NCBI RefSeq assembly: GCF_014356525.2
Contig: NC_052504.1
Span: 63,039,086 to 63,103,085 of the forward strand
Direction: 5' to 3'
Length of the DNA: 64,000 bases
From: Nilaparvata lugens
Lineage: Eukaryota; Arthropoda; Insecta; Hemiptera; Delphacidae
The translations under genes were made by a program, and so were the position numbers. Shown here one piece after another: positions 34,392-46,651 of this stretch (the stretch's first letter is position 1; each line of letters begins with the position of its first letter). The notes under the pieces were generated by a model, which was not told where the DNA came from, ran no database searches, and saw only the letters and a program-made list of their open reading frames with translations.

Positions 34392-37300
34392 TGAAGTCTT
34401 TGCAGATTCTCGAAATGTTGTTCGGTGTGGACTTGTGTATCTATTTTTCTATTGACTTCAGCTATCAACTTATATTATTTTCAAAGGAAACTTAGCCGTC
34501 ATGAGTAGGCCTATTAGTTTGATACCAGTTGCACAACCACTACAATAATATCAAACAACAAAAAGAATGAAACAATTTTCATATATCAAGTATTAAAAAG
34601 TTATTTACAGATGAAGAAGTGATTCATTGTATACTCCAGTCATTAAAGATAGAACTTGAGTAGTAAAAAGTCTACCATGGATAGAATTTTATGGAATAGT
34701 GAGTTCGTTCGGAGGTAGGCTATATAAGGAAATAATTGGAAGTGACCTTTTTAAATTTTTAGAGTCAAAATTGATGAGAAAGAGTTGCCTTGGTGGCAAC
34801 TGAGCGTTTTCAACCCGAGTGAAAAAGTTTTGGCCGATCTGAGTCTGGAGCAGAGAGCAAGTGGTAAATGGAGAACAACGGGCTCTGAACGGAAACAGGG
34901 AAAAGCAAAGAAAGAGAAGAAAAATTCGCAGCGAGGAAAACAGACCGATGCTGATTAGCCAGAAGATTAACCATACGTCTCGCTTTACAACACGCTTAAA
35001 AACTTAATCGTTTCTTTGTTTCGCTGACTTTGGGGCGCAGAGAGCGACCGCCATACCACTGCAAACATTTTCTTCCCAGCTACTGAAGAATGAATTCTCT
35101 TTGCATTCATCTGCTTCTCTTTCCGGCTTTTGTGTCTCTTGGCCAACTCCTCATACACGATAAGCAGAATACTAAACTTTTATTTGTAGTGGAAAAACTG
35201 CGCCTTAATCGAGTTAAACCAGCTCCAGGTGATCCTAATTAAGATAGCTACAAACACGATTAGAGGCGAAAAATGATGCTTTCTACGTGCAACCGCTTCA
35301 AACTCGAATTGAAGAGTGAAAACTTTGCAACAGCAAGGGAAGATGAGTCCATTTTCGTTATTCCAAACTTGTAGGAATAATTTTCTTATGAAAGTTCAGT
35401 ACAGAAATTTAATTAGAGACTTTCCACTCTATTTCTATGGGGAAGCAAGTTTCGAATAATCAATTTACATTTTTTACAGGAATCCCTCCCCATAATAACT
35501 GAAGAGCTGTGAATTGTATCTGAGTTGAAAATTCTTCAATAATCTACTTATAAGAGAGAAACCTTTTTCGGTGAAAACATTATTTCCAATATTCCTGGTA
35601 GTACACAATTTATGTCGAAACTGAATAAATCCTGATTGACTTATCACTCCCTATAGATGATATTTTAAATACGAGAAGTCATTCCGATTTTTATTCACAT
35701 TATGAAAGTCTATCCAATAAAAGCTTCCTGGAGGCTTCAGTTATTCGCGCATTAGCATCAGATACTAACTTTTGGAAATCCATCCAGAGCATTATTACTG
35801 TTTGCACAAGCAACACTTGACGCAAGGCTCATCCATCAAAGCTTTTTTTAAAAAAGGTGCATCAATCGATATTGATGTTCTCCAATCTATCACGAGAATA
35901 ACAAAATTGATTTCAATTTGCTAGATTGCAAATACATGGCACTCATTTTGATAACGCGTTTCAGTTAGTTAAGTTTGGGAGGGAAAATGAATTATCTGAG
36001 CCGCCATACTAACGTGATGAGAGCTGCTCGTTGTCAATAAATCGACAGACCTCTGCCACCGCTACCAACATCGCCATCCCCATGCCATTGCTCGTCTCAT
36101 AACAGCAAATTGATTTCATGAGATAAAGACCGCTGTGCTCTTATTGATCGCCGCTAAAGCTTTCCCATCCTTTTTCAGGATTAATTTCTACACCTCCTCC
36201 TAACCCTCTCCCCCAAAACACTCCTTGTTATTATTAATGGATATTTCCTCTGGTTGGATGTATTTTATTCTAGTACAGTTACTTCTTTTCGAAATAGCAC
36301 TTGAGAATAGAACAAATCAATATTGTAGTGAATGAGATAATTCAACTCTGGCTTTCACAACTTAAACAGCTTCCACAACCAACACATAGAAATAGAGAAA
36401 TCCTTTGAAATTCACCTATAGAAGACCAGGATCCTAAATTTCATGAGCAAGTAAAATGAAATCATCGTATACATAATACAGTCTGATAGCTGATTACGTT
36501 ATCCAGTTTTAATAAAAAAAAATGTTGGAAATTTCAGCTTCAAGCTTCCCTTCCATCTATCAAACTCTGAGTGCAAAAGTGTAGAACTGGAGTGCAAGGC
36601 ATACTGTTTTTGGTAACATATAAGAGATATATGACAACAAACGATTGCTTCAATAGCAGCTTACAATGCAGATTCAATCCACTGATGCAGAATGTGGAAA
36701 ATGTTGTAGAGGGGGGTTGAAGGATTTATATTATTGGAGTTGAGGTATTAGTCAACAGAAGAAATGTCGAAATGTAGCCGGGATCGGAATCTTGAAAAAG
36801 AGACAAGAGGATAATGCTTAAAAAACTGAATTGAATTTCGAGAGAGCCCGAGCTGCAAGGCATCGGTGTAGCTGCTGTGTTGTCTCATGATGGGGGAAGT
36901 GGCTGAGTGCTCGGGGGTTTAGTGGTGGGGGGGTTGCGTTGCTCTTCTTCACAGGAGTGAAGAAATTGTGAGAAGAGTCGTTCATCTTGAGTCGACAGCC
37001 ACTCTGCTCTTCTCTTAGAAAAAGCAGCGGTCTTTATATTTCGAAGCGTGAGCATTTCTCTCCGGCTGGAAATATTTCAAGTGATTGAAGTTGAAACCAT
37101 CGATCTCCATTCACGAAACAGCTGTACTCACAATAGACGATGACGCTACACGACACTCCAATTGTACTCCAGATAAGATTGAGTTTTTAATCAATCTCAG
37201 GTAACAAAACGCAGCTGCCTTGATTCGGAGAAAGTCTCGCTGTCCAATATGGCTGCTTTTGAAGATTGTAGATCATGGAGAGCGTGTCAGATGATGAAAA

Positions 37301-40101
37301 CAGATAGTTCCATTCAGTGGACTTATTACTTCATACTACACTCTTAACACTTATTTCAACGTCCATTCGGCAAATTCTATTGGACACATTCAAAATTTCT
37401 GAATTCTCTTTGATATAATCTACCCAGATAATTCAGCTAGACAAAGTATCAAGTGAAGAAACAATCTCCAATCAATTAAGTAGTGCCTAGTAGTTAGCAC
37501 GGAGGATTCAACACTTAGTTGAACCAGTGTGAACTCAGTTTAATTTTCAACTGGATTGAATCAATATCGAGGCTTATTCGTTGTATGAAGTACATTTTTA
37601 CTTCAATCCACCAACTGATTAAATTCAGTTTCAGCTTTGACTTTAAAATGGGCCTTAGTGGCTAACAATAGACATGGTATTGCCAACAAAATAACGTATA
37701 GTTCTATGTAATGGTGACATGAATAATATAGATGATATGTTAAAAAGAATATAAAGATACAAGAATCGTTTACCCTTCCTATGTTATCTTAATATGTAAA
37801 TGGAAATTATGATTCTCCAGATTAGCAGTTTTGATGCAACACACCAATTCCAGTTTGTAGCTTTTCACTAACTAATCCATGTGTTATAATTAATCCTCGA
37901 TTATTAACTTACCATGCATTCCTTATAGCTTTATGGCTCTACACTTCTACGGCATAACTTGTCTACGTTAGTTTCCTTGTCAACATGTTACGAAACGATA
38001 CTATAATGAAACTTTTATTGAGGTACAAACAATGTGGTCAGGTCGCGGTTCTGGTTTCAGTTCCGATCGATGGTACTAATCAGCTGGCAAACATAGACAT
38101 TATTGGATGCCATCGTGCTGAAACGCGATCGAGACTCAACCGTTCTGTTTACTCACATGTAAGTTTACTGGGCAACGCGCCAGTAAAGCTCCTTTTAAAA
38201 CCACATTCGAGGGGATTTACTGACGGCGTCAACTGAGCTCTTGAGAGAGGAGCTTTACTGACGGGGAGCTTGGTTGTCGTCAGCGTCCGAGGAGCTTAGT
38301 TGTCGTCTACGGTCCCGACAATACTAGTCCCCTCTGAACCAGTAGGGGAATTACTGTCGAGGAGACTACTTGACGCTAGCGTGCAAGGAGCTTGGTTGTT
38401 GTCACCGAACCCGACAACCAAGCTCCTCGCTCTCGAGTTTTCGCGAGTAAACTGACATATAATTATATTTCATGCACTTACTCGGATCAGTCATTCATAG
38501 CTTCTTTAAGAGTTATATAACATTTTTTTAGAACCTAAAGTTCAAACTTCATAATGAGGTTCAGATAAGGTTCGCTAAAATAGCGAGGAGACTAGTTGTC
38601 GGGGAGACAGGTTGACGGCGACCCATATACTGCAGCAGTCAACCGCTCTGAATTGAATTAGATAAAATATGCCATTAATAAGTTAATGAAGAATTAGCAA
38701 TCACAAAACTGATGGGATATATGATTCCCAATACTTTAATAACTTTAGTCTCCAGGAGAGAACGAAAAAGAAGGTGAATAAGACATGATTCACTCAAAGA
38801 AATAATTCAGCTCAAAAACATGTCTGTACTCTACAGAATCTAAAGGCGGTCTCTTGTTCAGATCTCCAAGTTCAAGTCGACCGAATCAGGCTCAAGAATT
38901 AGGTATCAGGTTAAGTAATGAAGCACATAAAAATTTATCAATACACAAAGCATGTGGTGGGGACGCCATAAATTTCCCTCAATAGGATGAGAAAGGAATA
39001 CAACTAACAAAGACAGAATACAGGAAAATTCTCTCAAGCGAAGTAGGAGACTCAGCAATAGAATCGACGTTCAACTGACTTTTATGATGATTTAGCGTCT
39101 GCAACAATTCAAAGTACTCGAGGAAAACGTTGGACAGCAATGGAGGAAATATTTGAATTTAATTACGTAATGAGCTGAATTACATCATGAAACTACTCCA
39201 ATACCGTGAGAATCGCAACGTTAATCCAGCACTCTTTAAAAATAATCTTGGAGAAGTTATAATTTTGAAAAAAATAAATTTCGGCACAACATTGAGGTCG
39301 ATAGCGAGCGTGACCTGAACTAAAATCTAAACATTGATCTGACCGTTCTATTCGTATCCCACCCATACTATTACTACTTTTGAATATGAAAATTTTATTG
39401 TGCTTCCAATCACCTGGATTGTGATTCCGACCTATCCATTATGCTTCTATCGCTGAGAACTGGGAAGAGATCCATGCGGGATGCGGCATTATATTTGTAC
39501 TAAAATGAAATGTTTTGACTGTAGTTTAGGATACGAGTGAGTTTGGGAAATTAATTTCCGATGAAGGACGCTGATGCTGGTGGGCTCGGAAGGGTGAAAA
39601 ATAGGATAGAGCAGGGGCGGACAGTGCCCTAAAGTGACATGTATGTCACTCTGAGCGTTGCCGGAATAAATACGGTGGGATTAAGCCTCGGGCTGCGATA
39701 AACGAGCGGACTTTTTCAAATCTGGCCCATCGGAAATCCTCATTTGGATTGAGGATCACAGTTGAGGGCCGTCATCATGAAGCTTCAATTTACCCAGGGT
39801 TTCTGGCCATGCGAGCACTCATCCTCGCCATTGCACAAGAATTAAAAACAGAAATATTGTTATTGAAGAGGCATGCACCAGATTGGATGGATTGAATGGA
39901 TTACACCACTATCACTGTAGTCTGAATAGATGGTTATCTGTATGGTTCTTCGTGTGGCGGATAATTCATCGCCTTAATTCTCTCACTCATTCCGTAGTAA
40001 TTTGCAAATACCGTATTGAACGTCACTGTTGCCTCCCTAGAAATGTGTAATTAATTGCATGATTTCTTCTATGATTCGCACGCAGCTTCCATGTTGATAT
40101 T
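34392..40101. other. Gene-free interval with some GC-richer unique blocks
   Basis: No ORF with homology. Blocks at 34780-35200, 36830-37100 and 39480-39830 have balanced base composition and look like single-copy DNA, so they may be introns or regulatory sequence of a host gene outside the window. 'agtgacatgtatgtcact' near 39640 is a perfect 18-bp palindrome. 38200-38640 carries a motif cluster, listed separately. Confidence 0.45.
38200..38640. repeat. Cluster of 'gaggagctt.gttgtcg' motifs
   Basis: Variants of GAGGAGCTT(A/G)GTTGTCG or GAGGAGACTA.TTG.CG occur at least six times in both orientations (for example 'gaggagcttagttgtcgtc', 'acaaccaagctcctcg', 'gaggagactagttgtcgggg'). Irregular spacing, CG-rich compared with flanks, no ORF. 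Likely the body of a non-autonomous element. Confidence 0.6.
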
Positions 40102-40268
40102 AAGGTGCGTACAGATATACGTGCCGCGAACATGAGCAATTCACTTTTAATCAGCTGACTATATCTGTATTTTTACAGAAACGGTAAGATAAAGATATAA
40201 AAAGCTTTGCATCAGCTGATTAAAAGTGAATTACTCATGTTCGCGGCGCGTAAATCTGTACGCACCTT
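40102..40268. mobile_element. MITE 'aaggtgcg', copy 1
   Basis: Inverted arms of about 55 bp: 'aaggtgcgtacagatatacg' to 'ttttaatcagctga' and the complement 'tcagctgattaaaagtgaat' to 'ctgtacgcacctt'. The 50-bp centre is AT-rich. A second copy at 60170-60343 has the same centre. Confidence 0.9.
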
Positions 40269-40633
40269 TACATATTATTTATTTAAATAATGTATAAAAT
40301 AATATATATTATATGATAAATGAAATATCATACTTTATGTTATTGTATTGCATTATTCTATTTTTGTATTACAAGTTTATGCATTGTATTAAATACAAAA
40401 AAAAATATGTCTGACTGATGAAGGATGCACTGCTTCCGAAATATATCCATATATGAATGTAATTTTTAACAATTTTTATAATTTATCAAGTATATTGTTA
40501 TACATTACAAGGGTATTATGTGGATGTAAATAACAGCATACGAATAAATGAGTTTCTGATAACATGTTAATGAATGTCTCTGAATTTCAACTCAGCTTTT
40601 AACACAAATGAACCGTCATCTTGATCAGGATCT

Positions 40634-41605
40634 ATAGTTTGTGTAAAATAAGTTGACACTTGGCCCTCCATCCGAAGAAATTACAGGGTTGCCAAATCGT
40701 GTGAAATTGCAACTTTCTCAAATTTCCAATTCAACATCAGAAATGGATGTAGAATATCATCCCCGATATCCTAGTAGTACTAAAAAAGCTTCAGGGTTGA
40801 AGGATCAAAAGGAAATTCAACTTTTAAGATGAAATTGGAAACATCGCGAAGATTTGATTTTCTTTTGAATATCACTTCTCTCAGAATCATGAGGCGTATT
40901 ATAATACGTACTAATCTTATAAATAAAATTAACGGGGAGAATGTCTCCTTTCTATTGGTGTCTGGATCATTTTTATCCGACTTATAGTTTTTTTTAATAT
41001 CAATAATGATTATGTTCGTCAATGTCGAGACATTTCGAGCAGAAAACATGAAATTTTCGACATGCTAAAAACCTTTTTTTGTTTCAAAAGATAAGAAGGT
41101 GGTGAAATCGAGAAAGTTTCTCACAAATAATTGAAATTATTTTTCCAATTGTCAAACGTACTCGGAAGAGCGTATTTTGGCCTCTCAGGATTTTCAAAGT
41201 CAAGGATAGCGGCTGAATGGTGTGCTACCATAATATGCTATCAATAGATTAGATCGACAAAACCAGAATACAGAACGATTGAAAAATTCAGCAACTGCAA
41301 GCCACATGATTATAAATTGATAGTGAAAATGGCAACCTCGCCTCGAATAATCCAAGCAGTGTTTCATTACAGCCTTTCTAGAGGCAATCAGTTGCTTGCG
41401 TTTGAAATAATTCAGTCAGATATCTTGTAATTGCCAGCCTTTAGCATACAATTTGGTACACAATGCATACCATGCAGCCGCTCTCCTAACTTAAAAATTC
41501 CTTGGAGCCTAAAATACGATCTTCCAACTACTTTTAACAATTGAAAAAAAATAATTTCAATTATTTGTGAGAAACCTTCTCACTTTCACCACCTTCTATC
41601 TTTTC
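40634..41605. mobile_element. Foldback element: left arm, spacer and first part of right arm
   Basis: Left arm 40634-41190 begins 'tagtttgtgtaaaataagtt'. Its inner end, including 'tctcacaaataattgaaatt', is repeated inverted at 41508-41605 after a 317-bp spacer. The remaining right arm reappears at 49146-49496 beyond LINE B. The reconstructed element is about 1.3 kb with very long arms and TA on both outer sides, compatible with a Tc1/mariner-like TA target duplication. Part of the family also appears inverted at about 55320-55390 ('gggttgaaggat' block). Confidence 0.85.
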
Positions 41606-41620
41606 AATTTCAATTTATTT

Positions 41621-42254
<634 letters not shown>

Positions 42255-42546
42255 AGATACATCAATATGAAATAAAAATTAATAACATCAATGAAAATAC
42301 ATTACAGTATAAAATAAATAACAAAAATATGAGAACACATTACAATATTAGAAGGCAATTTATACATGATATGTGGTGAAGAAGGGTAGAGGATCAAAAG
42401 TTCTTCCAACTATGGCTATCCATGTCATAGGAAGGCTTTTGATCCTTGGAATTTTTGGAAAGGATTGGGAAAGGGATGTGATAGAGCACAAGTAGGGGAA
42501 GTGAGCGCACTAATCAGAAAAGTTCTCTGTTAACTTATTATAGTTC

Positions 42547-45472
42547 TCAAAGGTAGAAGAAGTAGTTAATTTTGACCCAAGCATTGATATCTGTTTTTAC
42601 TTTTTGTTCAGGAATTTTATTTATAATTTTAGTGCTTAAATATATGAGTTGTCTTCTAATATTTTCAATGTTAGTATGATAGATTAGGTATTTATTTGAG
42701 GTGGGTCTTAAATTGTATTGATTATTGATAGTATTATTAGTGCAAATGAAATTATTTTTATATTTAAATATATACTTCACTACATTCATTACATACAACT
42801 GTCTAACTGTCAACACGTTAAACTCTTCAAGAGTCAGGTTGGTTGGGAAAAGTCTAGGCTTATTTGAAATTGTTTTAATGATTGATTTTTGAATTATGAA
42901 AAGCTCTTCCAAGTGGGAATTATAACAGCCCCCCCATACTGAAATACCATACTGAATTATGGACTGTACCAGTGCAAAGTATACCATTTTAAGATGACTT
43001 GAGTTTAGAATTTTTTTTGCTTCATAGAATTTATAAGAAAGATATCTGATTCTTTTGCATAAAAATTTGATATGGATGTCTCACTTCAAATATTCATCTT
43101 TTATGACGCCTAGATATTTTGTGCTTGTTACTCTTTTTATTATGGGACAAGTGCAGTTATTGAAGTTCATGTTGCAGTTTGAATGTAGTCTCAGATTCAT
43201 ATTTTCGTCGGGTTTAACAGTTGTATTGAGTGCAAAGGTGATGTAATTGGTTTTATCAATGTTCAAGCTCAAAGTGTTTTTGTCTAACCATTTTATAATG
43301 AGAAAACAATTCTGTTCTGTAATTTCATGAGCCTCGATCCACGATTTTCCATAGAAAACAGCTGCAGTGTCATCTGCGAATGATATAGTTGTTGAGTTTT
43401 CTAGTTTCAGGCTCATCATTCACATAAATAATGAAAAGGATTGGTGAAAGTACAGTTCCCTGAGGCAACCCGTAAGAGGTCATTTTAGAGGTATCAGTAC
43501 ATCCATTTATTGTTAAAGACTGTGTTCTATCTCTCAAATAGCTTTTAATTAATTCTAGAAAAATTCCCCTGAAGCCATATTTCTCAAGTTTATTGTAAAG
43601 AGAGTAATGTGGAATAGTATCAAGAGCTTTTTTGATATCCAAGAAAACCGCTATAGATTTGTAATTGGAATTCAAGTTTTGTGAATCAGTATTAGCAAAT
43701 TTAATTAATCCATCTTCCGTACTCTTCTCAGCCTGAAATCCAAATTGATTTTCATTTATTATTCTTATGTTTGCTCAAAAACAGGACTAATCTTCTCCAT
43801 AATTTTTGCCAGATTGCTGATAAGACTGATTGGCCTGTAAATTGCCAGGATTTGATGGATCTCCTTGCTTGAAGAGAGGTTTTATTTTGGCTTTTTTGAA
43901 GTGTTTGGGGAAGTAGCCTTGCTCAAAACATTTATTAAAAATCGTGGCTAGTGGTTGTGAAATAGTGTGACCTATTTGCTTGAGTACTGTGTTATTGAGA
44001 TTATCCATTCCTGGGGCGCAATTATTCTCCAGCTCTTTTATTGTCTCTTCAATTTCTTTAGAATCTGTTGGTCTCATGAAGAAAGAATTCAGTAGAGGTG
44101 TTTCGGTTATATCGTTGTTGTGATCAAAGTTGGGAGAATTCGCTAGTTGATTGTTCAAAGCTATAGCCTGTCTTTCACCAGCATTGGTAAAGAAGTCATT
44201 CAGCCTGTTGGCCTCAACTCTGATCCTGTTACACTCCTTTTTTCCTTCCCCGATTGCCTCATTAATACTCCTCCAAAGCTTTGAACTATTGTTTTGACAT
44301 TGCTCTATTTTAACTTTATAAAATTTCTCCTTCGCTTCACTTATGAGCCTATTCAATGTGTTCCGATAAATTCTTTATTCATTTATTGAATCAGCATTTG
44401 CATGACCTTTCCTTATTCTATCATGCATTCTATGCCGTACAGTAATTGATCTTATTATTCCTTGCGTTATCCAAGGCTTCAAAGGGCGACTTCGGCGAGG
44501 AATGTTTATCTCAGTTTCGACTGAATTAATAATACCATTTAACCGTTCCACAAACTTTTCAACAAGTATATCTATATCTTCATTTCCAAAAATTGTATTC
44601 CAGTTTTCTTTTTCCAATTTTTCAGCAAGAAGTCTGTAGTTGTATGATATATTTATGCTGTTTGCAGGCATATTTCTATTTGAAGTGGTTTCGGGATTCC
44701 GTTCATTACCTAAATGTAATAGAACCGAATAATGATCCGTTATTGTTGTCTTGAAGATGTTCCCAAATATAAAGCTGAAATTGCTATTTGTGTTTTTGAA
44801 AAAGATATGATCTATGCACGATTCAGATGTGGTTGATACTCTAGTACTTCCATTTATATGAGATTTAAAGCCTTTGCTCATTAAAATATGCATGTATTCC
44901 TGAACCTGTATACTAGTTGATTGAATATTTATATTTATATCACCAACCATACAAACACTCATTGAATTGGGTATATTGTCAAGAAAATGGTTTAGGCTGT
45001 TGACAAAATTCTCGATGTTATGATTACTGGGTGATCTATAAATTCCTATAACTCTGAACATTTTATCATTTGGTGTTTTCAAGTCCAAGCACAACGAGTT
45101 TGCATCAACAATGTCACAAGCGATCACACTGACATCAATATTATCTCTAATATAAATGCACAGACCGTCGCATTTGTTACTTTTCGAATATTTATTTAGT
45201 TCGGTGTAACCTGGGATCTTGTAAGAAAATGGAATGTTCTCGGTTAGCCAAGTTTCAGTAAGAACTATTACATGGATATCTGTTTTTAAGCTGTTTATAC
45301 AACAGATTAACTGATTGAAATTTGCATGAAGGCTGCGGAGATTGGTCGAGGAGATATTTAAGAATTCAATATTTTTTCCATTTATTGAAGGAACATAATT
45401 GATATACTCATCGATTTCAGGAGTGATGTTATCAATTTCCAGCAAAGTAAGAATTTCATCAATATCAGCCAT
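42547..45472 (-). pseudogene. LINE B ORF2: endonuclease and reverse transcriptase, near-intact
   Basis: The start is taken at the ATG at 45472 (MADIDEIL), which overlaps the helicase stop. The APE-type endonuclease shows 'NLRSLHANFNQL', 'VLTETWLTE', 'GIYRSPS', 'MVGDININIQ', 'ESCIDHIFF' and 'TTITDHYSVLL', all key residues present. The RT shows 'APGMDNL', the 'RPISLISNLAKI' block, motif A 'VFLDIKKALDTI', motif B 'GLPQGTVLSPILF', motif C 'ISFADDTAAVF', 'STKYLGV' and 'IIQYGISVWGG'. Lesions: in-frame TAA at 44375; one extra T near 43846; one missing A near 43775; a frame change near 43425; TGA for a likely Trp at about 43083. The RT catalytic aspartates are kept. About 975 codons, a normal size. 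No RNase H domain. Likely inactive as sequenced, though several lesions are homopolymer-type and could be read errors. Confidence 0.85.
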
Positions 45473-46616
45473 GATCAAGTCTGTTATCAAGCATGCATAA
45501 TCTATCCCTGTTCCACTTTTCAAGATCAGTTTCATTTGTAGTTCTTAATTTAACAATGAGTTTGTCTATTGCGTCTTTTTCTACACTCGTAGTTAAATAT
45601 CTGAAAGTATTGGTGTGGCGTGAAAGAGCAACTATTGCATGTTGGATACTGTTATAAATGTCTCTGTTCCGGTAATCTACTCTAATTAATACTACGTTTT
45701 TAGATGTTAGTCCTTGCGCTTCGTGAATTGTATGAAGTTTCCATCCTTTCCAAGTATTTTCTCCCCAATTTAGTGCTTCAGCTACTCTTTGTTTCTCCTC
45801 TTGTGTGAAGGTCAGAAAAAGGGTCTCCGATAATATAAAATGATGTTCACCTAATCTGTGTGTCGGAAGTATGGATGAGATTTTACTATTTAGCGTAGCG
45901 ATGATGTTATAGTGGGGGGAAAGTGCATAGCGGGCATCTGCGGGTTTTTGAAAGGTATGCAACTGTGGCTCACAGAAGCAACACATTTCATGCCATTTCG
46001 TTTCCAAGCAGCTTCTCTCAATGTAAGGTAACTGTTGTGAGTCACAAACTACAATTATTTCTTGTGCTTTACTCAATTCAGCTATGTAACCAATGTAACC
46101 AGCAAGCATTAATAATACTTCATCAATGAAAACTCTTTCATATGTTTTATCACCCGAGCTATTTATAATGTAAGATCCCACAGTTCTATAATCTAAGTTT
46201 ATGCTCCTTTCATCATCGATATCATGCATCCTAACCACTTCTTCACGAATAGATTTTATGCCAGCTCGTGTTTGACTAAGGACAAGGTCTCTTCCAGGAT
46301 TATGCTTGGAAACTATGAAGTAGGATTTCCCACAACCAGGTACTCCGTCATACCATTTAATATTGGGTAACTTACAATCCTTAAAGTTTAATTTATTTAT
46401 ATTCGCTAATAATTTGCCATTAAGCATAAGTATTGTATCTTTGGTCACCAGGACGTATCTTTCCATAGTTTCAAATCTTGATTGGTGGGGCTGGAATTTT
46501 ACGTACTTCCCTCCCTTTTCCAAGCAAAAACCCGTTGTGTAAACTAAGTTTGTTCTGAAAAGAAATCGCTTTATTGTATTATCGTGAATATTCATACTCC
46601 CTTTCAAAACATTCAT
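45465..46616 (-). CDS. LINE B ORF: superfamily 1 helicase of RNA-virus type
   Basis: Intact 383-aa ORF from ATG to TGA. The motifs of the Viral_helicase1 family are in order: Walker A 'DGVPGCGKS' (90-98), Ia-like 'LVLSQTRAGIKSIREEV' (111-127), Walker B 'RVFIDEVLL' (161-169), motif III 'VVCDSQQLP' (189-197), motif V 'HTIHEAQGLTSKNVVLIRV' (295-313) and motif VI 'IVALSRHT' (328-335). This family supplies NTPase and RNA-unwinding activity in replicases of alpha-like positive-strand RNA viruses (virga-, beny- and tymo-like); here it has no methyltransferase or polymerase domain. It sits as its own cistron between ORF X and ORF2, and its stop overlaps the ORF2 start (ATGGCTGA), so it is part of the LINE. 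Plausible roles are unwinding element RNA or the RNA-cDNA hybrid during target-primed reverse transcription, or countering RNA-based silencing; both are inference. Origin by capture from a virus is likely. Confidence 0.88.
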   Translation of the reverse strand: MNVLKGSMNIHDNTIKRFLFRTNLVYTTGFCLEKGGKYVKFQPHQSRFETMERYVLVTKDTILMLNGKLLANINKLNFKDCKLPNIKWYDGVPGCGKSYFIVSKHNPGRDLVLSQTRAGIKSIREEVVRMHDIDDERSINLDYRTVGSYIINSSGDKTYERVFIDEVLLMLAGYIGYIAELSKAQEIIVVCDSQQLPYIERSCLETKWHEMCCFCEPQLHTFQKPADARYALSPHYNIIATLNSKISSILPTHRLGEHHFILSETLFLTFTQEEKQRVAEALNWGENTWKGWKLHTIHEAQGLTSKNVVLIRVDYRNRDIYNSIQHAIVALSRHTNTFRYLTTSVEKDAIDKLIVKLRTTNETDLEKWNRDRLCMLDNRLDHG

Positions 46617-46651
46617 AATTTCTCCATTCGAGCTTGCAATGTTGGATTGTG

